Shown here: positions 1-6,765 of the stretch, piece by piece | Position numbering within the stretch: position 1 is the first letter of the stretch | How the letters are laid out: every line of letters begins with the position of its first letter | Assembly (NCBI GenBank): GCA_012797915.1 | Contig: JAAZOE010000048.1 | Span: 1 to 9,733 of the forward strand | DNA length: 9,733 nt | DNA from: Candidatus Zixiibacteriota bacterium | GTDB lineage: Bacteria > Zixibacteria > MSB-5A5 > GN15 > JAAZOE01 | Direction of reading: 5' to 3' | Notes under the pieces: model-generated | The model's input: the letters and a program-made list of their open reading frames with translations, nothing else | Database searches by the model: none | What the model was told of the DNA's origin: nothing | Made by a program: the position numbers and the translations under genes

Positions 1-88
1 CCGGTCCACCGAACGCCGTCAGCATCATGACCACCAGGGCCGTCAGCAGGACGGCCGCCGAACGATGGGTATATGAGTTTGTCTTCAT
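1..88 (-). CDS. Secreted protein, N-terminal fragment (signal peptide only)
   Basis: Only the first 29 codons lie in the window; the gene continues past the left edge. The peptide begins MKTNSYTHRSAAVLL and has a basic/polar n-region followed by a hydrophobic core (AAVLLTALVVMMLTAF), so it reads as a signal peptide or N-terminal membrane anchor. An in-frame ATG lies two codons upstream (94-92), but the Shine-Dalgarno-like AGGTGG directly abuts it and stands 7 nt from the ATG at 88, so 88 is preferred. It starts only 12 nt after the stop of the outer-membrane barrel gene and has its own ribosome binding site, so the two are probably co-transcribed and the product probably works in the envelope too. 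Nothing in 29 residues identifies a family. Confidence 0.7.
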   Translation of the reverse strand, partial: MKTNSYTHRSAAVLLTALVVMMLTAFGGP

Positions 89-100
89 GGTCATTCCACC

Positions 101-2635
101 TTACATCTTTCCAACTATGCGGACGAAGGCGCCGTGCCCGCGATAGTACCGTTGCGGCATCAGCTCGGTCTGGTTTTCGATCCACTCGTAACCGACCGAA
201 ACCCGGTACCAATGCCGTCCCTCATAGCCGAATTCCACCTGCGAGAAGGTCTTCTCATCGTCGATCGACTCCCGCAGAAGCAGGCTCTTGACCGAGCCGC
301 GGGTGAAGAATCCTTTCCCCAATGAAGCCGCCCCGCTGACCAGCAGGATGTAGGAGTTTCCGGTAACTTCATTATCGGAAGTGACATCGGTTGTCTGATG
401 GCGCCGGATGATTCCGGCGGCCAACTGATCGAAGCGGTCGCGGTTCCAGTTCAGGCGCAGACCGAGGTCCCAGGTGCGGTCGTGGGTAATTTCGACATTT
501 TCGTTTTTCGTCCAGCGGTATTCACTTTCGGCATCGAGCGACAGATGATGGGTGGCGAACCAGGTGAACTGCCCCAGGCCGAAATCATCGATAACGCCGG
601 TGCTATGCCCGTCGGGCCAGGTACGGCTGTCGTGGCGGCCCCCCTTGCCCAGGAATTTCACCTTCTTGCCGGGCTGGTATTCGAACGCCGCCGTCCCGGC
701 CTTGTCGATCCGCGTCGGGTCGTCCTGCCAGAACGTCAGGTCATTGGCCGGATGGGTGTATCGCTTGTATTCCAGGGTCGCCAGCGTGCTGAGGTTTTGA
801 TGCGGCTTCACCCGGATGGTGGCGAAGGAGGCGTCCTCGCGTTCGTCGGTCAGGTCAAGGTCGGTGTTATCCTGCAGGCGCAGACGCTGGGTCAGTTCGA
901 TCCGGGCGGCGGCCGAGGGCTCGCTGGACAGGGTGAGGCCGATCTGGTTGCTGTTGGTGTTGTCCGGTCCGGTCCCGGTATGATCTCTGAAGGTCATCAA
1001 CTCGTAATGCACTCCCACACCGCTGCGGCCCAAAAAGCCCAGTTTATCACGGGTTCCTGCCAGATCGAGTATCGCGCGCTGTCTCCTGTTATGTTCATTC
1101 GACAGGTCGGCCCGATCCTTGACATCCCGGCGTTCCAGCCGAAGGCCGAAGGAGAACCCCTTGGGGAGCCGGTCTTTGTATCCCAGCGAGTAGATCATCT
1201 CGTCGCGGAGGCCGTCGTAGGCGTTGAACGTGCCGTTGGAGTCCAGGCCCCGCAGGTCGGCCACTCCGGCGGAGAGCACGCCGGTTTCGGACAGCTGGTA
1301 GCTGGTGGCGGCCGACAGTCGCTGCTGATTCTTATTGGCGTTCAGATCGGAATTGGTGAACGACCGGAACCGGTCATCGATCCGCTGGAAATCGGTTTTC
1401 AGCTTCCAGGCGTCGGTGACGTCGGCGTCGAACCCGGCCCGGACGGCCAGGTACTCATCCGGGTCATCCGGATTGTCGGACCCGGCCGCCTCGACATAGG
1501 CCGTGCCGAGGTTTTCCAGTTTGACCGTCAAATCGGCCCCGGCCAGATTCTGCGGTTCATCTTCGCCGCCGCCGGAGGCGTCATCATCGATAAATCGATG
1601 CAACCCCGATACGCCGGCTTCGATGCCGTCGGCCGCGTTCACGCGAACCCGGCCGCCGGCCAGATCGTCATCGGCCTCGCGCTGGTAATCATAGGTGATG
1701 ACGATGTATACCGGGTCGGAGGCCGGCGTTTCGCTGGCCACCGGCTGATGCAGCGTAATCCGGCCGCGAAGGTAATCGACCGTGTAATCTATATCGCGAG
1801 TGAGCGTGCGGGAATCGAGAACCGTGGTCTCATTGAACCGGTCGCGGGTCTCGACCTTGACCAGGTCGCTGCCCCTGGTGATGGTGGCATGCGCCAGATC
1901 GTACGGCCCGGAGGTCCCGTCGGCCCGGATACCGGTCACGGTGCCTTCGCGGAAATTCTTTCCTTCCAGTTTGCCGCCGATCGCCTCGACTCCGACCGCT
2001 CCCGAGTGCAGATTGGCGAAGGCGCCGAACAGCGACCGTTTGTTGAGCGTGAAGGTCGTGTTGCCGAAGCTGGGATGGAGCGAGCCGCCTTCGATATATC
2101 CGTGCCGGTCCGATTCCAGGCGGGCCAGAAGCTCCAGCCGCGAGGACTGCTGCGGCTGGGTCAGCAGACGGGTGTCGAGGTTGGCCAGCTCCCATTGCCG
2201 CTGGGGATCATACAGGCCGTAGCCGGTGAACCGCCAGCCGTCCCACAACGGCTCGGTCGTGTTGACCGACATCTTCAGCCGGAACAGCGACGGGTCGGCC
2301 GTCCGGTACTCGTCCTCGATGCGCGAGTCCACGATGGCCGTTCCGTTGAGGAACAGCTTGCTGTTCAGGTTGCCGTTGGCGAACAGCGAGGCCCGGTAGG
2401 TGGAGGCGAAGTCCGAGTTCAGCCAGCTGTTGCCGTCCTCGAAGGCCTGTTCGTTACCCTTGATGCTCAGGGCGTGGAACGTCAGTTCCCCCAGCCCGAT
2501 CAGCATCAGGTCCTGCTTGCCCAGCGAGGGGTCGTACTTCTTGACCACCTCGGCAGCCGAGGGGATCGGCAGCGACAACAACATCACCGCCATCATCCCC
2601 GCTCCGATCAACCAGCAAAATCTTTGTCCGGTCAT
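101..2635 (-). CDS. Large outer-membrane beta-barrel (porin-like) protein
   Basis: The 844-residue product is predicted to be exported and inserted in the outer membrane. Seen: a signal peptide of about 28 residues (MTGQRFCWLIGAGMM... ending PSAA before EVVKKYDP), then a soluble-looking region of about 200 residues, then a segment near residues 235-315 with SGPYDL, RDIDYTVDY and RGRITL, then about 500 residues of alternating polar/hydrophobic strands rich in Asp, Arg, Tyr and Trp, typical of a beta-barrel. The GPY-L / DY-VDY-G-I pattern is one I recall in large surface and barrel proteins of FCB-group bacteria. The ATG at 2635 was chosen because the signal peptide begins there and a weak GAGAG lies 9 nt upstream; longer in-frame starts (TTG at 2728) add a charged, non-signal extension. 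The last residues (GAFVRIVGKM) only loosely resemble a C-terminal insertion signal. A second secreted protein follows after 12 nt. The substrate is unknown; a surface scaffold rather than a channel is also possible. Confidence 0.8.
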   Translation of the reverse strand: MTGQRFCWLIGAGMMAVMLLSLPIPSAAEVVKKYDPSLGKQDLMLIGLGELTFHALSIKGNEQAFEDGNSWLNSDFASTYRASLFANGNLNSKLFLNGTAIVDSRIEDEYRTADPSLFRLKMSVNTTEPLWDGWRFTGYGLYDPQRQWELANLDTRLLTQPQQSSRLELLARLESDRHGYIEGGSLHPSFGNTTFTLNKRSLFGAFANLHSGAVGVEAIGGKLEGKNFREGTVTGIRADGTSGPYDLAHATITRGSDLVKVETRDRFNETTVLDSRTLTRDIDYTVDYLRGRITLHQPVASETPASDPVYIVITYDYQREADDDLAGGRVRVNAADGIEAGVSGLHRFIDDDASGGGEDEPQNLAGADLTVKLENLGTAYVEAAGSDNPDDPDEYLAVRAGFDADVTDAWKLKTDFQRIDDRFRSFTNSDLNANKNQQRLSAATSYQLSETGVLSAGVADLRGLDSNGTFNAYDGLRDEMIYSLGYKDRLPKGFSFGLRLERRDVKDRADLSNEHNRRQRAILDLAGTRDKLGFLGRSGVGVHYELMTFRDHTGTGPDNTNSNQIGLTLSSEPSAAARIELTQRLRLQDNTDLDLTDEREDASFATIRVKPHQNLSTLATLEYKRYTHPANDLTFWQDDPTRIDKAGTAAFEYQPGKKVKFLGKGGRHDSRTWPDGHSTGVIDDFGLGQFTWFATHHLSLDAESEYRWTKNENVEITHDRTWDLGLRLNWNRDRFDQLAAGIIRRHQTTDVTSDNEVTGNSYILLVSGAASLGKGFFTRGSVKSLLLRESIDDEKTFSQVEFGYEGRHWYRVSVGYEWIENQTELMPQRYYRGHGAFVRIVGKM

Positions 2636-2675
2636 AGTGACACGCTCTCTTTGTCGACTCTCGTTTCTGGGGTCG

Positions 2676-2692
2676 GTTTCCACCATGGAAAC
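2676..2692. promoter_or_regulatory. Dyad upstream of the outer-membrane barrel gene
   Basis: Perfect 6-bp inverted repeat GTTTCC-ACCAT-GGAAAC, about 40 nt upstream of the barrel gene start at 2635. It could be an operator or a small hairpin in the 5' untranslated region. I found no convincing -35/-10 pair beside it. A second hairpin (GGCGT-GCAGA-ACGCC, 2778-2792) lies further upstream. Otherwise the 258-nt gap 2636-2893 shows nothing I can name. Confidence 0.3.
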
Positions 2693-2858
2693 AGACTTCA
2701 ACAAAGTTTCCCACCTGGTCTTGCGCAAAACTCATGCCGACATGGAGGAGGGTAAATCTATGCGGGATATGGGCGATGGCGTGCAGAACGCCGTCTCAAA
2801 TATGCATCGGCCTGCACAAGCGGTATCATTCGGCAGAGCGGGCGGATATGGGATGCGG

Positions 2859-2880
2859 CCCATACTCGAATGAGCATGGG
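2859..2880 (-). terminator. Hairpin after the glycoside hydrolase gene, possible terminator
   Basis: A 9-bp stem (CCCATGCTC / GAGTATGGG read on the minus strand) with a four-base loop lies 13 nt after the hydrolase stop at 2894. Read as minus-strand RNA all nine pairs form, one being G-U; read on the plus strand the same position is an A-C mismatch, which fits a structure in the minus-strand transcript. There is no U-run after it, so it is either a Rho-assisted or non-canonical terminator or a stem protecting a 3' end. Confidence 0.45.
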
Positions 2881-2893
2881 ACCGGAAACCGCG

Positions 2894-4129
2894 TCAAGGG
2901 TTCTTAATCAGCAGGTACTGCGGCGCCGGGCCGATGGTCAGGATGAATTGATTTTCCAGCCAGGCGATCGTGGTCGTGTCGCCGGTCATCGCCACCAGGA
3001 CGCCCTCGCCGGAATTCAACGGCAGGGTGACCTCATGCAGAGAATCGGTTGTCCACAACGCCAGGGCGGTGGACTGGTCTTTTCTCAACGCCAGCACATA
3101 CTCGGCGTCGTTATCGGTTGCGAGACGACGGTCAAAGATATATCCATTCAAGGTATGCATCAGGGCTTTGGCGGATGGATAGGCAAGCTTGGGGGTCAGG
3201 TCATTGCCGACCGTGCCGAAATGATGCTCCCGATTCTGCGGATGTATGCCGTCGTCTTTCCAATCATACCAGATGCTCAGCGGAATCCCCTCGGACAGAT
3301 TCACCAGAAACGTTCGGGCCAGGTATTCCGCCTGCTCAACCGGCGTCAGCGGCGTATTGTCCCAGTTGATCAGCGAATATCCCCATTCGCCGGAGATGAT
3401 CGGTATTTCCCGGCCGCCCGGTGAATACCGTTTGATCAATTCCCGGAGAGCCGCATAATCGGCGGTCACCGTCTCCGGCGCCTGCTTGCGATACGGATGG
3501 ACCGAGACGCCGTCGATCCAGTACAGCAGGTTACGGCTGAAACACTCCTCCAGCCAGCGCAGGGGGATGCCGGAAGCGGCCGGGGCGATGATCAATGCGG
3601 CGCTGTCGGCTTTTCGGATACGCGGAACGGTGGTTCCCACCAGGCGGCAGTATTCCTCGGCGCTCGGTTCCGGCTGCCAGAACGCCGCGCCGTTGGGTTC
3701 ATTCCAGATTTCCCATATGATTCCCTGTCCGGCGTATCGTTTCACCGCCGCCTCGGCAAACGAGGCGAACGCCGCCCGTCCTTCATCGGACCGGACCGAT
3801 CGCTGCGGTTCATAGAGCGGATTACTGTAGTCGAGAATGTACAGAATTCGAATGTTCCGCCGGCGGCACGCCTCAGTCAGGCTGTCATACCCGGTGGAGA
3901 TGAAATCATAAAGGCCACGGACGGTCTCGACTTTTCTCCAACTCATATCCATCCGGACACAGCCGAACCCGGCGGTCTCGATCAAGTCGAGGTCCGGCGG
4001 CGCCCCCTGAAAATGGATGTTAACTCCGAAACAGGCGGGGATGACCGGCGGGGGAAAGGTCGGCCGCCTGGAAGCGCATCCGGCGGCGGTGATACACAGG
4101 ATACAAACTACGGCGAGGATACGGCGCAT
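2894..4129 (-). CDS. Glycoside hydrolase lipoprotein, clan GH-A (PslG/GH39-like)
   Basis: Predicted retaining glycosidase anchored to a membrane on the periplasmic or outer side; it would cleave a polysaccharide. The N-terminus MRRILAVVCILCITAAGC is a compact lipoprotein signal with the lipid-bearing Cys at residue 18. The body is a TIM barrel with the two clan-A signatures: WEIWNEPN (acid/base Glu144) and ISGEWGYS (nucleophile Glu248). DGVSVHPY (about residues 206-213) and IWYDWKDD (about 286-293) are further conserved barrel elements. A small beta-rich C-terminal domain fills the last 80 residues. At 411 residues it is normal size for a PslG-like enzyme. Start choice: ATGs at 4180, 4135 and 4129 are in frame and none has a good ribosome binding site; 4129 gives the best lipoprotein signal. 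The substrate cannot be read from sequence. Exopolysaccharide processing is a guess by analogy with PslG; GH5 or an uncatalogued clan-A family are alternatives. Confidence 0.85.
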   Translation of the reverse strand: MRRILAVVCILCITAAGCASRRPTFPPPVIPACFGVNIHFQGAPPDLDLIETAGFGCVRMDMSWRKVETVRGLYDFISTGYDSLTEACRRRNIRILYILDYSNPLYEPQRSVRSDEGRAAFASFAEAAVKRYAGQGIIWEIWNEPNGAAFWQPEPSAEEYCRLVGTTVPRIRKADSAALIIAPAASGIPLRWLEECFSRNLLYWIDGVSVHPYRKQAPETVTADYAALRELIKRYSPGGREIPIISGEWGYSLINWDNTPLTPVEQAEYLARTFLVNLSEGIPLSIWYDWKDDGIHPQNREHHFGTVGNDLTPKLAYPSAKALMHTLNGYIFDRRLATDNDAEYVLALRKDQSTALALWTTDSLHEVTLPLNSGEGVLVAMTGDTTTIAWLENQFILTIGPAPQYLLIKNP

Positions 4130-4299
4130 GTCCATCGAGCGGAGGAGATGGTTGTGCATCACCGGGGGCACATCATTCATGGCCGTTACCAGTTTGTCCA
4201 GATACGGTTCATAGTCGTTGTTTCAATGTAGGACGATCAGGCCGCTTGCGCCACACAATTTGAGAGATTTCGGAGGTCGCGAATGGCGGAATTCTTGGA

Positions 4300-4328
4300 T
4301 TGACAGGGGCTTGCAGGGCGGTTTGTTT
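4300..4328 (+). promoter_or_regulatory. Possible promoter of the acyltransferase-like gene
   Basis: Perfect TTGACA at 4300-4305, then a 17-nt spacer, then TTGTTT at 4323-4328, a poor -10 that lacks the conserved A at position 2. If used, transcription would begin at or within one base of the ATG at 4334, giving a leaderless mRNA. This would fit the absence of a clear ribosome binding site in front of that gene. Confidence 0.3.
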
Positions 4329-4333
4329 TCGGC

Positions 4334-5104
4334 ATGGCCATGCCCGAGTTCATATTCGCCCATTTCAAGGAACGGCCGGATTTAATCGGCCCGGCCAAGG
4401 AAATCTGCAACGCCGCCTGGCCGGAATTCATGATGCATGATGAAATCGTCAACGAACACTGGTGGCAGTTGTACGAAAACTACCCCGAATACCAGTTCGC
4501 CCTGCTGGAGCCGGGGAGCGGCCATATCGCCGCGATCGGCAACTGCCTGCCGATGGAGCGGCGGGTGTCGCCGAAACAGCTCGACGACGGCGGACTGGAT
4601 TGGATTCTGCGGGAGGTCTGCGAAGGCAAACCGGGCGGCGGCCATCATCATCACACCGGACGGACCCTGTTTGCCCTGCAGATCGTTTCCGCGCCGGCCT
4701 GGCGCGGCCGGGCGGTCAGCACCAAGGCGGTGGAGGCGATGATCGGGATCGGCCGGGCGCACGAGTGCGGCTCGCTCTATGCCCCGGTGCGGCCGAACCG
4801 CAAATCGCTCTATCCGTTGACCCTGATGGAGCGGTATGTGGCCTGGAAGACCGCCGAGGGGTTGCCGTTCGACCCCTGGATGCGGGTGCATGCCCGACTG
4901 GGGGCGGAGATTGTGAAGGTTTGTCCGGAGTCGATGTATATTTCCGGCACGGTGGCCGAATGGGAAAACTGGACGGGCTTGCTGTTTCCGGAGAGCGGAG
5001 AGTATATCGTTTCCGGGGCGCTGGTGCCGGTGATGGTCAATTTGTCCGAGGATTTCGGTTTGTATTTGGAGCCCAACGTCTGGATGCACCACCGGATTGG
5101 GTGA
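4334..5104 (+). CDS. GNAT-fold acyltransferase-like protein, uncharacterised family
   Basis: A 256-residue protein of a family I recognise by pattern from many bacteria: N-terminal AWPEFMMHD (28-36), PEYQFALLE (51-59), a GNAT motif-A-like region (LQIVSAPAWRGRAVSTKAV, 115-133), APVRPNRK (150-157), DPWMRVHARLGAEIVKV (180-196), GALVPV (228-233) and a C-terminal YLEPNVWMHHRI. The family is annotated as GNAT-like, but the acyl donor, the substrate and the pathway are not known to me, and catalysis is inferred from the fold only. It has an unusual GGGHHHHTG stretch at 101-109, in the loop just before the motif-A strand. The ATG at 4334 has no strong Shine-Dalgarno sequence; the ATG at 4340 (MPEF) is an alternative. 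It is transcribed away from the hydrolase gene, and a secreted-protein gene follows after 38 nt. Confidence 0.8.
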   Translation: MAMPEFIFAHFKERPDLIGPAKEICNAAWPEFMMHDEIVNEHWWQLYENYPEYQFALLEPGSGHIAAIGNCLPMERRVSPKQLDDGGLDWILREVCEGKPGGGHHHHTGRTLFALQIVSAPAWRGRAVSTKAVEAMIGIGRAHECGSLYAPVRPNRKSLYPLTLMERYVAWKTAEGLPFDPWMRVHARLGAEIVKVCPESMYISGTVAEWENWTGLLFPESGEYIVSGALVPVMVNLSEDFGLYLEPNVWMHHRIG

Positions 5105-5142
5105 ATCATTTGGAATGAATTTACAAGTTTCAAGGAATCTTT

Positions 5143-5610
5143 ATGAAAATCAGAAGATCGTTTATTACGGGGGTTGCGTTGTACGGTTTGATGGTGATGT
5201 TGGCCTTCGCGGCAGAGCCCCAAAAAGACCCGTTCCGCGCATGCGACGATAACGGCAATTCATGGTTCGACCAAATGTGCATCCGTGTTCACGCCGGTGT
5301 TCGTACGACGTTTATAATCACGAAAAGCGACTCTGTCCGAACAACGGTTATGAGCGATTCCAGTCTGTCAATGGTGCTGTTTGATAACATCCTTGACCGC
5401 GATGCAATCGTAGTATTCGCCGATCAGCCGGCTTATTGGACTGACCGGGACGGTCACGACACGACGGCCATGTGGAACAGCCGGGGGGCAACCTGGAATG
5501 ATACCATGGCTATCCGGTTGCCTTTCTCCAACGTCGAATCCGGGAGATATGAATTTGCACTAAAGGCCGGCGAGGAAGCATTTTCCAAAACGGTTATTAT
5601 AATGAGATAG
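5143..5610 (+). CDS. Small secreted protein of unknown function
   Basis: 155 residues with a clear signal peptide (MKIRRSFITGVALYG..., probable cleavage after AFA at about residue 23), leaving a mature domain of about 132 residues. I do not recognise the family. The mature part has two cysteines 12 residues apart (Cys34 and Cys46, flanking DDNGNSWFDQM) that could form a disulfide, and a strand-rich, Asp/Thr-rich remainder ending KTVIIMR, so a beta-sandwich-like domain is possible. AAGGAA 6 nt before the ATG supports the start. G+C is about 50-55% in the lines I counted, against 65-75% in lines of the preceding gene, which could mean a narrow or acquired gene. It lies 38 nt after the acyltransferase-like gene in the same direction and may be co-transcribed. 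It converges with the sigma operon. Confidence 0.75.
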   Translation: MKIRRSFITGVALYGLMVMLAFAAEPQKDPFRACDDNGNSWFDQMCIRVHAGVRTTFIITKSDSVRTTVMSDSSLSMVLFDNILDRDAIVVFADQPAYWTDRDGHDTTAMWNSRGATWNDTMAIRLPFSNVESGRYEFALKAGEEAFSKTVIIMR

Positions 5611-5665
5611 GCGAAAGAGATTACCGTTTATTAGGACTTCGTGTTTGGAGACGAAAGAGGAGTTT

Positions 5666-5707
5666 ATAAAAACGCCCCCAAACCGAGGGCCTGTGGATTT
5701 GGGGGCG
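5666..5707 (-). terminator. Intrinsic terminator of the ECF sigma operon
   Basis: Perfect 10-bp inverted repeat CGCCCCCAAA (5673-5682) / TTTGGGGGCG (5698-5707) with a 15-nt loop. Read on the minus strand the GC-rich stem is followed at once by UUUUUAUAAA, a classic Rho-independent terminator, about 60 nt past the stop of the CnrX/Spy-like gene. On the plus strand no T-run follows, so it should not efficiently stop the converging secreted-protein transcript. Confidence 0.88.
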
Positions 5708-5763
5708 CCACCTCAAACGCGAGTTCGAGGCAGAAGCGAGGTAAATCGTACCTATCGCCTGTC

Positions 5764-5784
5764 CATGGTTCATGGTCCATGGTG
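5764..5784. repeat. Three tandem CATGGTN heptamers at a stop codon
   Basis: CATGGTT, CATGGTC and CATGGTG follow one another directly and cover the last codons and the stop of the CnrX/Spy-like gene. The repeat unit supplies both the His-His-Gly-Pro tail and, out of phase, the TGA stop (5772-5770). Gain or loss of one 7-base unit would change the C-terminus. Confidence 0.5.
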
Positions 5785-6336
5785 ATTCTTGTCCCGCGTA
5801 CTCCGTCGTCCGGCATCCTGCGGTGGCGGAAAATCATGCCGCTCGAGATCGGCCGGGGGCGACGGCAACGAGCGCATCAGAAGATCGGCGATCAGGCGTC
5901 TGAATTTCGTCTGCTGGTCGGGATTGCAGATCCGCTTGATCTCCAGAAAGGTCGCGAAGGAACCGCTTTCGAACTCCGCCTGCTGCTGACCGATGGCCTC
6001 GGCCAACTCCCGAATCCGGGCGGTGTCGGGCGCCGGCGCGAAGAGCTCGTCGACGATGTCCTTATAGAGGCGGCGAATCTCCGTCTGGATCGTATCGTTT
6101 CGCCAGATCTGTCGGGCATGCAGGGCGCGGACCAGGTCCGCCTGTTCCGCATCCAACCCGAGTTCCCGAACCATGAATTCGCCTCCGGGTTGATTGTCGG
6201 GTCGTTTTTCGGAGGGGTACCGGCTTCCGCGCGGCGGCAGGCGGTCGATCCAGATAAAGGTCATCAATCCCAGGTTCAAGAGCACCAGGACGATGATGCC
6301 GGTTATCCAGAATTTGTGAGTTCCCATGGTATCCAT
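5770..6336 (-). CDS. Membrane-anchored CnrX/Spy-like periplasmic sensor
   Basis: 188 residues: a short cytoplasmic start (MDTMGTHKF), one transmembrane helix (about 9-29, WITGIIVLVLLNLGLMTFIW), a Pro/Arg-rich linker, then an all-helical periplasmic domain with the layout of the heavy-metal-resistance / Spy / CnrX group: ELGLDAEQADLVRALH (58-73), IQTEIRRLYKDIVDELF (83-99), ARIRELAEAIGQQQAEFE (106-123) and a last helix with CNPDQQTKFRRLIADLL (137-153). The tail contains RHDFPPP and HHGP, possible metal ligands. In the Cnr and Zra systems such proteins sense metals or envelope stress next to a sigma/anti-sigma pair or two-component system; metal sensing here is inferred. The start at 6336 lies 7 nt after the anti-sigma stop and no strong ribosome binding site is seen, so translation may be coupled; ATG 6327 is an alternative. 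Gene order makes it the third member of the sigma operon. Confidence 0.8.
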   Translation of the reverse strand: MDTMGTHKFWITGIIVLVLLNLGLMTFIWIDRLPPRGSRYPSEKRPDNQPGGEFMVRELGLDAEQADLVRALHARQIWRNDTIQTEIRRLYKDIVDELFAPAPDTARIRELAEAIGQQQAEFESGSFATFLEIKRICNPDQQTKFRRLIADLLMRSLPSPPADLERHDFPPPQDAGRRSTRDKNHHGP

Positions 6337-6343
6337 ATCTGGG

Positions 6344-6697
6344 TCAGTCCGGCCATTGGTTGGCGGCCTGGGCGCCCGGAAGGTTCGGCATGAACTGGGC
6401 CGCCAGCGTTTCCAGGGACTGGTCACGGGATTCGGCCGTGGTCATGCCCTGCACGGCGAAATAGGCCGTGGCCAGATTGGCCAGAACGATGACCACCAGA
6501 AGCGCGTATCCCAGGCGCAGGTCGCCGAACAGGCGGGCCGCCAGCCGAGGTTTTTCCGCCCCGATCCCGGCCAGCCGTCGTTCGAGGCGGCTGAAAAAGC
6601 CGGCATCGGCCGACGGGGTCGGCAGATCATCGAGGCTGCTCATCGTCCGGGCCACTTCCTGTTCGATACGTCTTTCGTCAACGTCTTTTCCGTCCAT
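6344..6697 (-). CDS. Single-pass membrane anti-sigma factor
   Basis: 117 residues. The N-terminal cytoplasmic part (1-61) carries LPTPSADAGFFSRLERRLAG (25-44), the kind of amphipathic segment that many ECF anti-sigma factors use to hold their sigma factor. One transmembrane helix follows (about 62-83, LGYALLVVIVLANLATAYFAV), then a short periplasmic tail of about 34 residues. No HxxxCxxC zinc motif is present, so it is not a ZAS-type anti-sigma factor. The start is supported by GAGGA 7 nt before the ATG at 6697. It sits between the ECF sigma gene (68-nt gap) and the CnrX/Spy-like sensor (7-nt gap). The inferred role is to sequester the sigma factor at the inner membrane until the periplasmic partner signals stress. 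Identity rests on position and topology more than on sequence. Confidence 0.75.
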   Translation of the reverse strand: MDGKDVDERRIEQEVARTMSSLDDLPTPSADAGFFSRLERRLAGIGAEKPRLAARLFGDLRLGYALLVVIVLANLATAYFAVQGMTTAESRDQSLETLAAQFMPNLPGAQAANQWPD

Positions 6698-6765
6698 AGG
6701 ATTTCCTCATACAGAGGCCGAACGCACAATTCTTTTGACACCATTCGGCGAAGAATCTTGCGGTG

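Noticed and set aside
2636..2728. A longer start (TTG at 2728) for the barrel protein.
   Set aside because: It would add 31 charged residues in front of an obvious signal peptide, and this stretch contains the GTTTCC/GGAAAC dyad.
398..2755. A 785-codon plus-strand open frame opposite the outer-membrane barrel gene.
   Set aside because: It is an antisense shadow. Its translation has low-complexity Gly/Val/Pro/Arg composition and no signal or domain pattern, while the minus-strand frame has a signal peptide and barrel strands. Long antisense frames are common in GC-rich DNA.
3497..4231. A 244-codon plus-strand frame opposite the glycoside hydrolase.
   Set aside because: Antisense shadow; the minus strand has clear catalytic motifs and the plus translation has no recognisable features.
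4300..4316. TTGACAGGGGCTTGCA as a sigma54 (-24/-12) promoter.
   Set aside because: The -24 GG is GA and the distance to the -12 GC is one base short, which sigma54 promoters rarely tolerate.
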